From Carettochelys insculpta (taxonomy: Eukaryota > Chordata > Testudines > Carettochelyidae), in the NCBI RefSeq assembly GCF_033958435.1, contig NC_134137.1, forward strand, positions 176,589,501-176,653,500: a stretch of DNA of 64,000 nucleotides, in the 5' to 3' direction. The notes under the pieces are model-generated. The model was given only the letters and a program-made list of their open reading frames with translations. It searched no databases and was not told the origin of the DNA. The position numbers and the translations under genes were made by a program. Below, piece by piece: positions 1 to 11,823 of the stretch (positions are counted from its first letter, which is position 1; each line of letters opens with the position of its first letter).

Positions 1-2
1 TC

Positions 3-1180
3 CTCTCGCAGGAGGTCAAGGCCCTGGGCCTCACCCCAGTGGCCCTGGACATAGATGGCCTACTACTGGAGGCCTGTGGGCCATCCATCCTCTCACCACC
101 ATCCCCCCCTCCCTCCCCCTCCCCATCTACCAGCGACCCCCCAACTACCACCTCCCTCTGCTTTGGGACGTCTGAGGAGACGACCCCCCCACTTAATTAG
201 GGACAACCTCCCACCGGAGGTCGGCCAGCCCCTGGACGCCCCAGAGGAGTCAATGCTGCCCCTGTACCCCTCCTCTGCCCCTAGAACTGAAAGCCCCGAC
301 ACCCACCCCCCAACCTGTTGGTGCCTGCCGCCGAGTGTGCTGGCACCTCGCCCCTACCCCCCTCTCCCCCGCCACCACCTGAGGATGCCCCCCCTCCCAA
401 GACCCCTTCCGTCCATATCCCCGCCCCTGCTCCCACTTTAGCCCCACCACTTGCCACCACCCCCGTACCTTCTCCCAGCCAATGCCCCGCCCCAGAACCC
501 ACAATCCTACCCCTTCCGGACCCTCCCCCTCCTCCTCTTCCTCCACTCCCTCCCCCCCACCCCCTCCCCGTCCCCCTCACGACCTTCCCCTTCCCCTGCT
601 GATTTCCATCCCCCCCGCCCCCACCCCTCCTCTTCCTACCCCTCCCTTTGACCCCCACCCACTCATACCCGCCCCCGAGGCCATAACCCCTCAGGAGACT
701 CCCCTTGTATCACCCTCTGCCAGCACTTCCGGGGCTGCTCTCCCTCTGCCGCCCTCATCCCTCCCAAAACCAGACCCCAGTCCCCACCTCAATCTTTTCT
801 CTGGCCGCGGGGCCCAAAAGCACATGAGGCCGATGGGTACTTGAGACCCCGAGGCCTCAGCACCCCATGCGCTGGCGGGTGAGATGCGCCAGTTCTTGGA
901 GAACGTTCGCGGCTCCAAGAACAAGGTTGCTCTCGCCCTCCAGCGCTGGGGGGACTTCCACTCCGTCTTAGAGTCTGTGAGGGCCCTTCTGAAGGAGGGC
1001 AGGGGGACCAGGAAGAGGGATGCCACGGCTTACCAACGGGCCCGCAGCTTCCGTGATGCCCTCGTCACCTTTGGGGTCGGTCACGGTTTGCTGCGTGGCC
1101 CCACGGGAACCATCGGTGCTCCCTCTGGCGAGGATCCTCCCCAGCCCTCTAAATGGCGCCAATCATCTTTGCCACTTTAA
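3..1180 (+). pseudogene. Tx1-like ORF1 C-terminal part (proline-rich)
   Basis: The left end reads best in frame 3 (ALGLTPVALDIDGLLLEACG near the start). It then becomes an extreme Pro/Ser/Thr-rich stretch to about 830. The conserved tail (MRQFLENVRGSKNKVALAL, from 884) is in frame 2, so the reading frame has shifted somewhere in the low-complexity tract. An in-frame TGA at 842-844 interrupts the tail, and the natural stop is TAA at 1178-1180. ORF1 of Tx1-type LINEs is an RNA-binding, gag-like protein; its CCHC knuckles would lie left of this window. The Pro-rich stretch makes the + strand almost pure C and T over hundreds of bases, which creates many spurious ORFs on both strands. Confidence 0.6.
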
Positions 1181-2016
1181 ATGCCAGGGGCTGTGGGGCG
1201 GGTCTCCGCAGGTGCTGAGTGCTCTCCTTCCTCTGGGAGGGGGGGTACTCGGTCACCTTCCTACAGGAGACCCATACTACTCCAGCCACTGAAGCCAAGT
1301 GGCGGCTGGAGTGGGGAGACGGGGTCCACTTTAGTCACCTCTCAGCCCACCAGGCCGGGGTAGCGACCCTGTTCTCCCCAGACCTGCAGCCCGAGGTGCT
1401 GGGGAGCATCGTGGTTGTGCCGGGCCGCCTGCTGTATCTCCGGGTGTGGGTGGAGGGGCTGCCTCTCTACCTCGTCAACATCTATGCCCTGACACTTGGC
1501 CCAGAGAGAACCCCCTTCTTCCAGCAGGCGGCAGCCTTCCTCGACACCATTGATCCTCGCGAGTGCCTGGTCCTCGGCGGGGATTTCAACTGCAACCTCG
1601 AGGAGCGGGACCGCACGGGGACCGAGCAGTGCCAGGCCGCTGCAGATGTCCTCAGGGAGCTTCTCAACCACTGCTCCCTGGTGGACGTCTGGTGCAGCCA
1701 CCACCCGGATGAGGACGCTGGTTTCACCTACGTCCGAGTGGTGGGCCATAAATCTGTACACTCCCGGTTGGTCCTCATTTACATCTCACGGCACCATCTC
1801 TCTCAGGCCCACACCTCCAGCGTGCAGCCGGCCCCCTTCTCGGACCACCACCTAGTGGCCATGAAGGCTTCCCTCTCGCCAGGGAAGCGGGGGTCAGCCT
1901 ACTGGCATTTTAACAACAGCCTGCTGGAGGACATGGGCTTCGTGGCATCCTTCCGGGAGTTCTGGCTGGCCTGGCACGAGCAGCGGCATGCCCTTCCCTC
2001 GGCACAGCGGTGGTAG
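1153..2016 (+). pseudogene. Tx1-like ORF2, endonuclease domain (stop-interrupted)
   Basis: ORF2 probably starts at the ATG at 1153 (MAPIIFATLNARG), which overlaps the ORF1 end by 28 bp in another frame. TLNARG is the first conserved block of the apurinic/apyrimidinic-type endonuclease of LINEs. An in-frame TGA at 1216-1218 breaks it. The catalytic blocks remain: QETH at 1261-1275, GGDFNC at 1576-1593 and SDHH at 1840-1851. The domain nicks target DNA to prime reverse transcription. It ends at a TAG at 2014-2016 in place of a sense codon, and the same frame continues beyond it, so this is decay and not a domain boundary. Confidence 0.8.
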
Positions 2017-3340
2017 GATCTGGGAAAGGTGCGCGCGCGGCTCTTCTGCCACCACTATACTCGGGGGGCCAGCCAGTAGCGGGATGCGTTGACAGGGCAG
2101 CTGGAACGGGAGGTCCTTGAGCTGGAGAGGCGTCTACCCGCCAGCCCCGGAGATCCATCCCTCTGCAGCACATACCAGGAGAAGAGGGACGAGCTCAGGG
2201 CCCTCGACGCCCTCCGGGCACAGGGGGCCTTGGTGAGGTCGCGAATCCAACTCCTTCAGGAGATGGACCACGGCTCCCGCTTCTTCTACGCCCTGGTGAA
2301 AAAGAGGGGTGCCAAAAAACACATCCTCTGCCTTCTTGCGGAGGATGGCACCCCTCTTACCAATCCAGCGGAGATGCACGAGAGGGCTCGCGCCTTCTAC
2401 GCCACTCTTTTCTCCCTGGATCCGACCAACGCTGATGCCTGCAGGGCACTTTGGGACCAACTCCCTTCGGTCAGCACGGGCGACCGGGACCGGCTGGAGC
2501 TCCCTCTCACTGTAGCCAAGTTCTCAGAAGCCCTCTGTCTCATGCCCACCAATAAATCCCCGGGCATGGATGGGCTGAATGTGGAGTTTTACCGCATGTT
2601 TTGGGACGTCCTCGGTCCAGACCTGCTTAGCGTCTGGGCCGAGGCCTTGCAAAGCGGGGTCCTCCCCCTGTTGTGCAGGCAGGCTGTCCTCACCCTGATG
2701 CCCAAGAAGGGGGACCCCCGCGACCTCAGGAACTGGCCTCCCATCTCACTCCTCAGCACGGACTATAAGATTATTGCTAAAGCCATCTCCCGTCGCTTGG
2801 GGTCCGTGCTGCAGGACATGGTCCACCCCCACCAGACCTACACTGTCCCGGGCCGTACCATCCTCCACAATCTGTCCTTGGTCCGGGATCTCTTAGATCT
2901 TGGGTGTAGGGACGGCCTGTCGTTCGCCCTCCTGTCCTTGGACCAGGAGAAGGCGTTCGACAGGGTGGACCATGGGTATCTCCTGGGCACCCTGCGGGCC
3001 TTCAGCTTCAGGCCCCGCTTTTTCGGGTTTCTCTGGGTGCTGTACGCTGCCTCGGAGTGCGTGGTCAAGCTCAACTGGACCCTGACTGCTCCGGTCAGCT
3101 TCGGACAGGGAGTACAACACGGCTGCCCGCTCTCAGGACAGCTCTACGCCCTGGCCATTGAGCCCTTCCTCTGTCTCCTTTGTCGAAGGTTGACAGGACT
3201 GGTGCTTCCAGAGGCAGGGCTGCAGCTGGTCCTGTCAGCGTACGCCAACGACATGCTCCTCAAGGTCCAGGACCCGGGAGACCTGGCACGGCTGGAGGCT
3301 TGCCAAGCTGTCTACTTGGCGGCCTCCTCTGCCCGGTCAA
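2017..3340 (+). pseudogene. Tx1-like ORF2, reverse transcriptase domain with YAND active site
   Basis: Same frame as the endonuclease, with a further TAG at 2077-2079, then open through the RT core. Visible blocks: NKSPGMDGLNVEFY (about 2551-2592), ISLLSTDYKIIAKAISRRL (about 2740-2800), motif A LDQEKAFDRVDH (about 2938-2973) and motif B GVQHGCPLSGQLYALA (about 3109-3156). Motif C is YAND at 3241-3252, where active RTs carry YADD. Loss of this metal-binding aspartate would inactivate the polymerase. Near 3336 the frame changes from 1 to 3, consistent with a one-base deletion. The sequence then resumes with VNWVKSSGL-like residues, as expected after the RT thumb. Confidence 0.8.
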
Positions 3341-5084
3341 CTGGGTCAAGAGCTCTGGCCTGGTGGCTGGGACTGGATGGCAGACAGGCTGCCTCCCACC
3401 CACGCTTCAGGCCGTCCGGTGGAGCACAGGTCCGCTGTCCTATCCGGGCATCTTTCTATCCACCACGCATCCCTCTCCATGGGAAAACTGGCAGGGCTTA
3501 GAGGGCAGGGTTGCTGAGCGGTTGCAGAGGTGGGCGGGGCTGCTCCAGTGTCTCTCCCTATGAGGGAGAGCACTGGTGCTGAACCAACTAGTCCTGTCCA
3601 TGCTCTGGCACCGCCTCAGCACCCTGGTCTGACCCCCGAAGTTCCTGGACCAGCTTCAGAGGTTAATCCTGGAGTTCTTCTGGCCAGGACTGCACTGGGG
3701 CCCTGCAGAGGTACTCCATCTTCCCCCGGAGGAGGGAGGACAGGGCCTGACTTGCATGCACACTCAGGTCCATTTCTTCTGCCTCCAGGCCCTGCAGGGA
3801 CTCCTCAACACCAACACCAACAGTGCAGGTAGTGCAGCATGGAGCACGCTGGCGCACAGTTTCCTCTGCCATTACCGAGGGCTCCGATACGACCGGCAGC
3901 TCCTTTATTTATCCTGGAGAGACCATCCGCGAGGACTCTCGGAGCTGCCGGCCTTCTACCAGGACCTCCTCCGCACTTGGCGGCTGCTCGCAGCTTCCAG
4001 GTCCTTAGAGGCCACCGTTGGGGAAGACCTCCTCGCGGTGCCCCTGTTACACAACCCTCACCTTCGTGTGCAGGCGGCGGAGTCTCCCGCGGTGCGCCGG
4101 AGGTTGGTCCTAGGTGGAATCACCAGGGTCGGAGACCTCCTGGACTACAACCGGGGGGGAATGGATGGAGGCCCCGGCGCTCGCCTGGCACATGGGGCTC
4201 TCCAACCTACGCTCCCCCCGTCGCGTACTCGAGGAGGTGAAGGCCACCCTGCCGCCCACTGCTCATATCTACCTCGGTCGGGTCCTGCGAGAGGGTGCAC
4301 CCCACCCCCCTCTCACTCCTAGCCCTCCGGACCTCTCCGTGGACCCCCGGCTTCGCGATCTGGCCCGCCCCCCTCCCCGCCACCATCTCAGCCGGCTGCA
4401 TACCTTGTAGCCGGTCCCCTTGCAAACCGCGCCTAGACATCTTCTGTACGCGCTCGTGCTTCACTCGCTCCAGTTCCCCACCCTCATGTCCCACCCCGAC
4501 CACAAGTGGCGGGACCTCTTGCCGCCATCGGAGTGTGTGGAGCCCCGGTGGGCCAGCCTCTACTTCACCTTGGTTCCGTGGCCCTCTGGGGACATCAGCT
4601 GGGGAATCCTCCACGGAGCGGTGAGCACGGGTGCGTACCTGGTGCAGTTCACCCCCATCCCAGACACCTGCACCTTCTGCAGCATGAGGGAGAACCTGGC
4701 GCACATCTACGTCGAGTGCGCCAGGCTGCAGCCCCTCTTCCATCTCCTCCAGAACTCCTCCTGAGGTTCTGGCTGTACTTTTCCCCACACCTCCTCATTT
4801 TGTCACACCCTATCTGTGGCCCCACAAAGTCGCGGGACCTCCTCGTCAGCCTCCTCCTGGCCATGGCCAAAATGGCCATCTACAAAACCAGGGAGAGGAG
4901 GCTGGCAGAGGGGGCGACCTGCAACTGTGGGGCCTACTTCCATTCCTCCCTCTGTTCACGAATCCGAGCAGAGTTCCTCTGGGCAGCATCCACCAACTCC
5001 CTGGACACCTTCGAGGAGCGGCGGGCGCTGTCCGGGGCCCTCTGCTCGGTATCCCCTTCCGGCTCCCTTATTTTAAAACTCTGA
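3336..5084 (+). pseudogene. Tx1-like ORF2, C-terminal region with CCHC knuckle
   Basis: Continues in frame 3 with stops at 3561-3563 and near 3630. The stretch from about 3756 (HTQVHFFCLQALQG, LSELPAFYQDLLRTW, RVGDLLDYNRGG) resembles the long post-RT region typical of Tx1 ORF2. A second frame change falls in the G-run around 4152-4158, moving to frame 1. A stop near 4408 follows. A knuckle of spacing C-x2-C-x7-H-x4-C lies at 4669-4719. A third frame change near 4760 returns to frame 3, and the final block (SRIRAEFLWAASTN, ALSGALCSVSP) ends at 5082-5084. The knuckle is thought to bind nucleic acid during target-primed reverse transcription. Confidence 0.75.
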
Positions 5085-5189
5085 CCCTCACTACCACCCC
5101 TGTTTTTTTTCCTTCGTTGTCCCCCACATTCATTTGGGACCGGATGCTTTTAGTAGGTCCCTCCTCGCTGTGAGAGGGGCCTTTTAGTC

Positions 5190-5212
5190 GTGGGCAGGCT
5201 ATGCCTGCCCAC
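5190..5212 (+). other. Perfect 10-bp stem, 3-nt loop hairpin in the LINE 3' UTR
   Basis: GTGGGCAGGC at 5190-5199 and GCCTGCCCAC at 5203-5212 pair perfectly around TAT. It sits about 105 bp after the ORF2 stop. Several LINEs use 3'-UTR stem-loops for RT recognition, so this is a plausible cis element; that role is inferred. Confidence 0.55.
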
Positions 5213-5350
5213 TCCCTGGTTTCCCAATATGAGGCCCTTCTGTTTGTTTGGGCTCCCACTGAGGGTGCCCTCCACCCTGGCCCTGCCACAGTGCATAACT
5301 GTCCTGCAAGAGGGGGTGCATTAAGCCTGCAAATATTGCAGTAATTTGAG

Positions 5351-6610
5351 CGTTTACCCTGAGGCCATGCATAGTTTTCTTCTGCAGTCTGCCTTTCTGT
5401 CCATAGGAGGAGCAATCTGTATGAGGTGGGAACATCTGGGTAACAAGAACGGTTGAAAATGTACTGAAAGCCTGGACCATCACCCAGGTCTAGGAATTTG
5501 GAGAGCAGCAGTTCCTTGGAAGTTAATTTTACAGTGATTGTTTACAAACAACGCCTGAAAAAGGAGCCACTGTAGAAGTCCACCCAGTCAAGCCTAAGGA
5601 TGATTGACGAATGCAGGAATACAAGGAAAGCCAGAGGAATGTGATGTGGGGAGGAAATATGGGTGATAGCGAGGGTGAGGGAGGAGTTCCCCTTGAAGCC
5701 AGGCTCTTTTCTGGCAAGGATTTAAAAGTGAAAAAATGTACAAGGCCAAACAAAAAATATCTTGGAGCTGCAGGGAAATCAGTGTTGCCTCTTACCATAG
5801 GCACTCTTTAAATAAGGCTGCACTTCAACCTTCTACAAGTGCAATCTAGTACAGTAAACTCCACACAATCTGGCAGAACACTACTCGCTCTCAGGCTGTT
5901 TTTGTTTCCCTGGATGTGTGGGAAGCTATAAGTATGATCACAAGAGAACTAGAGGCCCATATGTGAAGGGTTCCTTTTGGCAGCCTGAGCTCTTCTTTGG
6001 GAAGGGATCCAAAGCAAATTCTTGATGCACTCTTAGGGACTAATAAACTAGAGCAGAATGAGAAACTGCTAAATGGAATATAGATATACTGGCATGTTGG
6101 GAGTGATGAACTGCTGATTACCCCCTGACACTTGGCAAGAGCCTATGGGGTTCACCAGTAAATAAGTTTGCAGGTTCCAATCTGTCACTGAATTACAGAA
6201 CTCCAACAACTGTGGCAGAATTTGCTGAGAACAATAACAGAAGATAATGTAAGTGAGGTTGGAGGATAATATTAGACTATTGCTTGAGTTTCTCTCCAGT
6301 GAGTTATGGAGTGACATATAGTCCATCATCCAGTGAGCACAGATGCAGAGAGCCTCAGAAATATTGGTATCACAGCTCTGTCTTTGCTTCATGGAGGTTT
6401 GGCTTTGGAACTGAGAACATGGCACTGGAGCCTGATGCAGTGGAGAAAGAATCAGGGGAGGAACAAGAAAGAGGATGGTAATGAACGACAAGAAACATTA
6501 TTTAGAAGGTACATTCTGAGTGCACTGGTGTTCAGGGGTAGGCGGGGATGTGGCTATTGGAGATTCTAGAGAGGAAGAGATTATGGTAAACAAGACAGCA
6601 GATGAAGGAG
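5351..6610. other. No recognisable feature
   Basis: AT-rich sequence with only short chance ORFs. I see no RT or transposase motif, no terminal repeats and no credible exon. Confidence 0.5.
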
Positions 6611-6619
6611 ACCTAGATG

Positions 6620-6992
6620 GGAGTTTTGACTCATTGGACCAAAAAGACAAATATTGGAAATGTCATGGTGAAAGAAGCTAGAAGATTTGCACACAATCTG
6701 GATATGCAAAAGAAAATGGAGAAAGGTGCCAAAATGGCTCCCAGGTGGAGGGTCTAATTGAAAGGGAGGATGGAGTTGAAGTCAACAGAGATGGGGAATG
6801 GTTTGAGTGAAGAGGTTTTTGGAGGAAATGTAGTAGACCAGTTTTGGCACTGTTAAGTTTAAGTTGATACTGATACATCCAGGAGGTGATATCAGAGAAG
6901 CAAGCAAAGGTGTGGGTCTGGAGCAAGAGGTCCGTTAGTTGCTGAGGAAGACCAGAGCAGAATAACGTTTTGCTAGCGGCTGGCATGACCAT
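6620..6992 (-). mobile_element. L2/Rex1-like LINE reverse transcriptase fragment
   Basis: On the minus strand a frame reads CFSDITSWMYQYQLKLNSAK from about 6905 down to 6846, followed by TGLLHFL. This matches the DIxxWMxxxxLxLNxxKTE block that follows the RT active site in L2-like and Rex1-like LINEs. After a frame change, weaker similarity to the following 'NLGVxLD' block continues to about 6630. No YADD block is recognisable upstream, so only a few hundred bases remain. The clade name is tentative. Confidence 0.5.
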
Positions 6993-9500
6993 GGAAACAA
7001 GATGGGAGGAAACGGTTATTTGGGGGCAAAGCTGGAGACTAGTAAGAGAGATCTTGTGGCTGAAAGAAAGGGGGAAATATCAAAGATGAAACTCATATTT
7101 CCACTTCTCCTTTTTCTTTTCTGACCATCTCAGCCAGAAAACCTATCAGAATATCTTTCTTGTTTCTGGTGTCTTAGGTCTTCCCTCTTCCCTAGTATTC
7201 CAGTCTTTTCTAGTCTGTGACCATTTTTATATTAACAGTGTGACAAATTTCATTGTCATAATTAACTTCTTTACCATGTTTGCTGAGGTTACATCAGCAT
7301 TTCAACAATGCAGTGTTTGGGCTACCATTTGTAAGAAGTGGAATCGTCTGTATGTTGTTCAGTGACAACTATCTCCTCTTTGTCCTCTAGCATCCCCCTG
7401 TCTAGCTTGCCTGTACGGTACTTCCCAAGTTCCTTCTAAACCTGGAATTTCAAATGACTTTATATGGTAATCTGCCAAGGTCAGTCTGTTTGTTAACTGA
7501 TGGGATTTACCAGTATGAGTATTTCAGATGTACACCACATATGAATTACTGACAGATTAAAGCCAATGTTTCATTTTGCTCTTGAGATAGGTTCCTGTAA
7601 CATGTGGCTCTTGGCTGTCCTCACTGGGCAGCAACTCTTCCCCATCCTCCATTCTTGGCCCGTTCCCCTGAAAAGCTTGTTGTTCTGTACTGGCTGCTTT
7701 CCAATCTACCTGGCATTCTCCTACCGTGCTAATCCATTCTGAGAGCAGAGTTCCAGTGTGTGTGGTATGACCAGACAGTATTTCAGTGAAGTTCCATAAC
7801 CTCATAACATTGTGATGCAAATGTTTGCCAGATGGAAAACGATTAGGCCATTTCAGGCCATTTCAGATGATTCCATACGAACCATTTGCTCAACCATAGT
7901 TGCATTCACTCTCCTATTTGGAGAATGCTGTGAGCCTGATTTTTTATTGCCTTGTGCCTTGTGTGGTCTTTTATATCTATTCAAAGCAGCACTCAGTGCT
8001 ATCATTCTGATCAGGTTAGCATTGTAAACCCTCTTTTGTTGAATTATGTATCAGACTTTTATAAAGCCTGGAGATTACGTATGATCCAGGTTTGGCCATA
8101 ATACTTTGGATGCCACGCTAAAATGAGAAAATGCTAGCCTGCTGGAAATTATCCATGCAAGAGTTCTCTTTTCAGCAAGGTATTGTACTAATAACAATTA
8201 CAGAAGCTTTTATTAGGACGTTTGCCTACTGAAAAGTTATCAGTAAATAACAGATGTCTGATTGTGTGGAAATTTACTAGAATATAAGCTCAAATATAAT
8301 GTGTCTGTGAGAAAGAGGAGATACTAGGTATTAACTTGTACATAGCTCCACTATAAAAATGTCAAGCCCTCAACCAAATGTAGAACTAAAGAGTAACAGC
8401 TACCTATGACCAGCAGCAGAACTGGTTCTCCCAGGCTGCGGTAACTATACTGTAAACCTGTTATGTGTTGCCTAATTAACTAATTATTTGTTAAATTCAA
8501 TCAAGCTGACTTCTCCTGAGGTCTCCTTAATTCTTGAATAAATATGAATCTTAATAAAACCCTAGTTGGTAATACATTGTAACACTTTGCACAAACACGC
8601 ACAACTGCACAAAGTGCAAAATATAGTAGATAAGACCCAGTACACAAGCCTGTTGATATGCACACAAAACCACACAGCGACAAGGTGAAACAGGCAGGAA
8701 AGGGCTAAGAGTTGTGGTATTAACTTAGATGGAAAGTATGAGCCAAATGTGTTAACATAAGCTAGTTACTGTCCGATGTTAACAAAGTTCAGAGTTTGTG
8801 ATATGGAGATCTCAGCCTCCTTAGTACCATGACAAACTTCACATTAAAAATCCTCCGCACCTTTTATTAAAAGATACAGAAAAGAAAGGAAAATAGTGTA
8901 AGCATTTGAAATACAAATTATTAAATAAGTTTTGTTTTTAATTTTTTTATTATTTATTTTAACAACCTTTCTTTTTCCCTTCCCTTTTAGCTGGAGAACG
9001 TTGGGGAAGGAACCTCTTCCCCTCTTGTTTGACTGTCTCTTCGATGGTATGAAAGATGTGATAATTGTCCCTTTTGGGTACAAGAGAAAAACTTAGATGA
9101 GATGGGCTGCAACTGTCACTGCTATTGTGGTTAAAATCTGTATAAAAGGAAAAAAACTGCCTTGTGTGACAAGTTCGGTGGTATTAAAGACGATAAGCTG
9201 GTTGGGATGGGCTGGCAATGGTGCTGCTGGTGTTTTTTTATTGTTGAAGTCCAGTCCTGAAGAAGGCAAGACAAAAGGAGGAACAAAAAGAATACAATAA
9301 ACAGAAAATCCTGGTTTAGTCTCTGGGGTAAATTCACACTTGCACCTCACTCCTGGAAAAGCACAGGCACAGCATGCAGTCTTGTTAACTTGTCTCAAAC
9401 CTGGCAAACTCATACCAGCAGCAGGCTGTTTAGGGCACTATACATAGTTGCTTCTTTTGGTCTTGGGCTCTCAGGAGCATAGAGAAATATACTATCTTGA
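6993..9500. other. No recognisable feature
   Basis: AT-rich intergenic or intronic sequence. Short ORFs here show no family resemblance. I see no inverted termini or tandem array of note. Confidence 0.5.
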
Positions 9501-9519
9501 CTGGCTAAGACAGGTTCAT

Positions 9520-10200
9520 GTTAGAAAAAAGGAAAAAAGATGAAAAAGGAGAAAAAAGTGGGGAAGAGAAAGAGCGCATAAAGGACAAAAGGGAAAAGAG
9601 AAAATGACTAAATCTCACATCCCAGGTGGTGTCTGGGATTTATCTGGTGTCAGCAGGGTGGGTGATGTCATCTGCATCTCTTGTTCCAGATTGGTCCGGC
9701 TAGGACACCTCTCAGGATCCAAGCCAATAAAGGCTCAGGCTTCCAGGAAAGAGTAGGGGTGTCAGTCATGATGGCAAAGCTCACTTCAGCAGTGTCCATC
9801 TATTCTTTTATCTAAGGCTTGCGGAAGATGAGAGGAGCTAGGCTGCAATGCAGTGCTGAGCTGAATGAGATGAAGTACGCTGGGATGTGAGGCTGACAGG
9901 CCAGCTGCCATGTTTGTTCCAAGTCTCCTTATTAAGGACCACAAAGTGGAGAGGAACGGGTAAGTACGTTGTATAGAACTATAGATCATCCCTTCATATT
10001 CCCCCCCGGCAGTCAGGCCTAATATCTGACGTAGCAATTTTGACTCATTGATTTCCATCTCCACAACTTCTGTTTTTACCAAATATGATTTTAACACAGT
10101 ACTTGAATTAGAACAATGTGGCTTTTTTGATTGGACTAATTTAGTCTCTCTCTTTTTTCCTGTCTGTTTCTCTTGCACCAGTTTATAACATTCTTTATTA
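9520..10200. other. Purine-rich tract followed by unresolved GC-richer sequence
   Basis: About 80 bases at 9521-9603 are almost purely A and G on the + strand. They are followed by sequence richer in GC than its surroundings. A purine tract next to a TG dinucleotide (9604) is the arrangement seen at the 3' LTR of retroelements, but I cannot find a matching CA end, a duplicated LTR or any gag/pol ORF. It is left unresolved. Confidence 0.25.
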
Positions 10201-10870
10201 AAAACAACTTAACCTACTTTACATGATAAATTCCTACGCAGGGAAAAATTATAAAGCAACTATCACAACAGGGCAGCCTGCTTGTCACATGTCTCAGCAA
10301 GGACTGAAGATAGGGGCATGTCTTTTTACTGGGGCTGACAGATGGAAGGGCAAAGAGTCCTGGGGACTGCAGCCCACTGGGACAGTGGAATTGCTTTGGT
10401 CTGTGTTACTTTATGAACATTTGTCTGATTGAATAATAAGTTGTGCTCTTAAGCAATAATTTAAAACAGCCTTAGGTGTGACACGAGTTCTTTACTGGAC
10501 TGGTGAGATAGCCAGTTAGTTTACACATATGCATTATCAATTATGTTTGGCCATACATAAGGCCAATGTTTAATAATTAAGGACTGCATACAACCTTTTC
10601 TGGTGTGTCTTTTGTATTGTACATTCAAGGTAATTGTGATATTAAAAATTAGAGTGTGCAAAATAATGGACAAATAGTCATACACAATTTATCTAATAAC
10701 CAATGGAAAACATCTTCAGCTGTATTCCTTGTATTCCACTAGCTATAAGAGTAGCCCACATTTTGCTATGTTTGTTGTCTCCAATGCACAAAATAGGTCA
10801 CTTTTTTTTTTTTTTGCAATCTGTTGGACGTTCTGTTCCGTTGCTTGTTTAACACATTAAACAGTTATAC
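10201..10870. other. No recognisable feature
   Basis: AT-rich; a 14-15 base T run near 10801-10815 just precedes the next LINE fragment. No coding or repeat signature otherwise. Confidence 0.45.
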
Positions 10871-10879
10871 GTCATCATG

Positions 10880-11435
10880 AGCAGATGGTATTTCCCCAAA
10901 AGTGCTGAAGGAACTCATGTTTGAAATTGCAGGACTACTAACTGTAGTTTGTAGACTACCACTTGAATTAGACTCTATACCAGATGACTGGTTAGCTAAT
11001 GCAATACCAATTTTTGAAAAAGGTTCTAGAGATGATCCTGACAATTACAGGTCAGGGAGTCTAACTTCACTACCAGAAAAATTAGTTGAAACAATAGTAA
11101 AGAACAGAATTCGCAGATACATAAATGACTATGATATGTTGGGGGAAAATCTATGACATTTGTAATGGGCAGTCAGACCTCCCCAGTCTATTAGACTTTT
11201 TTGAAAATGCCAACCAGCATGTAGACCACTGTAATCCAATTAATGCAGTGTATGACAAGGTGCCACAACAAAGGTTCTTAAGCAAAATAAGCTGTCATGG
11301 GATAAAAGGAAAGGTCCCCTTATACAGCAGTTACTGATTAAAAGATAGGAAACAAAGGTAGGAATAAATGGTCAGTTTTCACAGTGGAGAGAGGAAAATA
11401 CACATGGGTTGCACCCTATCAATATTACCTAACAT
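10880..11435 (+). mobile_element. CR1/L3-like LINE reverse transcriptase fragment
   Basis: Frame 3 from about 10902 reads KELMFEIAGLLTVV, then DDWLANAIPIFEKGSRDDP and DNYRSGSLTSLPEKLVE. This is the N-terminal RT block of CR1/L3-type LINEs (W-x-A-x-x-x-PIFKKG, NYRPxSLTS). After a frame change at about 11150 the next block appears as DKVPQQRFLSKISCHGIKGK (about 11252-11310), corresponding to motif A and its following segment. Motif A's usual FDFxKAFD is eroded. Similarity fades after KDRKQR (about 11342-11359). Multiple stops show long inactivity. Confidence 0.7.
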
Positions 11436-11823
11436 CACTAAAATGCCACTCTTCCTTAATTTCTTTTTCTCTTAAAATGCAAATACTAGAGTCCTAAAGG
11501 TTATAAACAGTAATAGGTATACAGCATGAGAGGCTCTTCCCCAAAATAATCTGTCACCTCATCATAAACTATAATAAAAAGCGCAGTAAGGCGACACAGT
11601 CCTTTTGAGATATTCTTTTCAACCTGAAGCCACTGTGCTTCACTTTTGCCACACTTTCTGTAACAGACCTGATACAGGAGATTTGAAGATATGTCTGTGT
11701 GAGTATTGGAAGCTCTGTGCTAATTATAAGGGTTTGAATGAATTCCTTTTGTCCATTGAAGAATCATTACAGTAATATATTGCATGATATTACAAATGTG
11801 TGCACAGAGGAGGAAAGCCTTTG
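11436..11823. other. No recognisable feature
   Basis: AT-rich filler between a LINE fragment and a MITE; nothing supportable. Confidence 0.45.

Larger units (their letters stand above)
1..5350 (+). mobile_element. Tx1-clade (L1-Tx) non-LTR retrotransposon, 5'-truncated by window edge, inactive
   Basis: A LINE occupying the GC-rich left edge. Order: end of a proline-rich ORF1 (to 1180), ORF2 from an ATG at 1153 to a stop at 5082-5084, then a 3' UTR with a perfect hairpin at 5190-5212. ORF2 contains an apurinic-type endonuclease, a reverse transcriptase, a long C-terminal region with a CCHC knuckle, and a final conserved block. I recognise the overall sequence, especially the RT core and the region after it, as the Tx1 clade first described in Xenopus; I did not align it. 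Members of this clade are often target-specific, but I cannot identify a target here, and the exact 3' end (5.2-5.35 kb) is uncertain. Several stops, at least three frame changes and an active-site substitution show it is dead. Confidence 0.8.

Noticed and set aside
55..844. Several overlapping proline/serine-rich ORFs on + and glycine-rich ORFs on -
   Set aside because: They are frames through one C/T-rich tract in a LINE ORF1; not separate genes.
9520..10200. LTR retroelement 3' end after a polypurine tract
   Set aside because: No TG..CA pair, target duplication or coding region could be found; kept only as an unresolved block.
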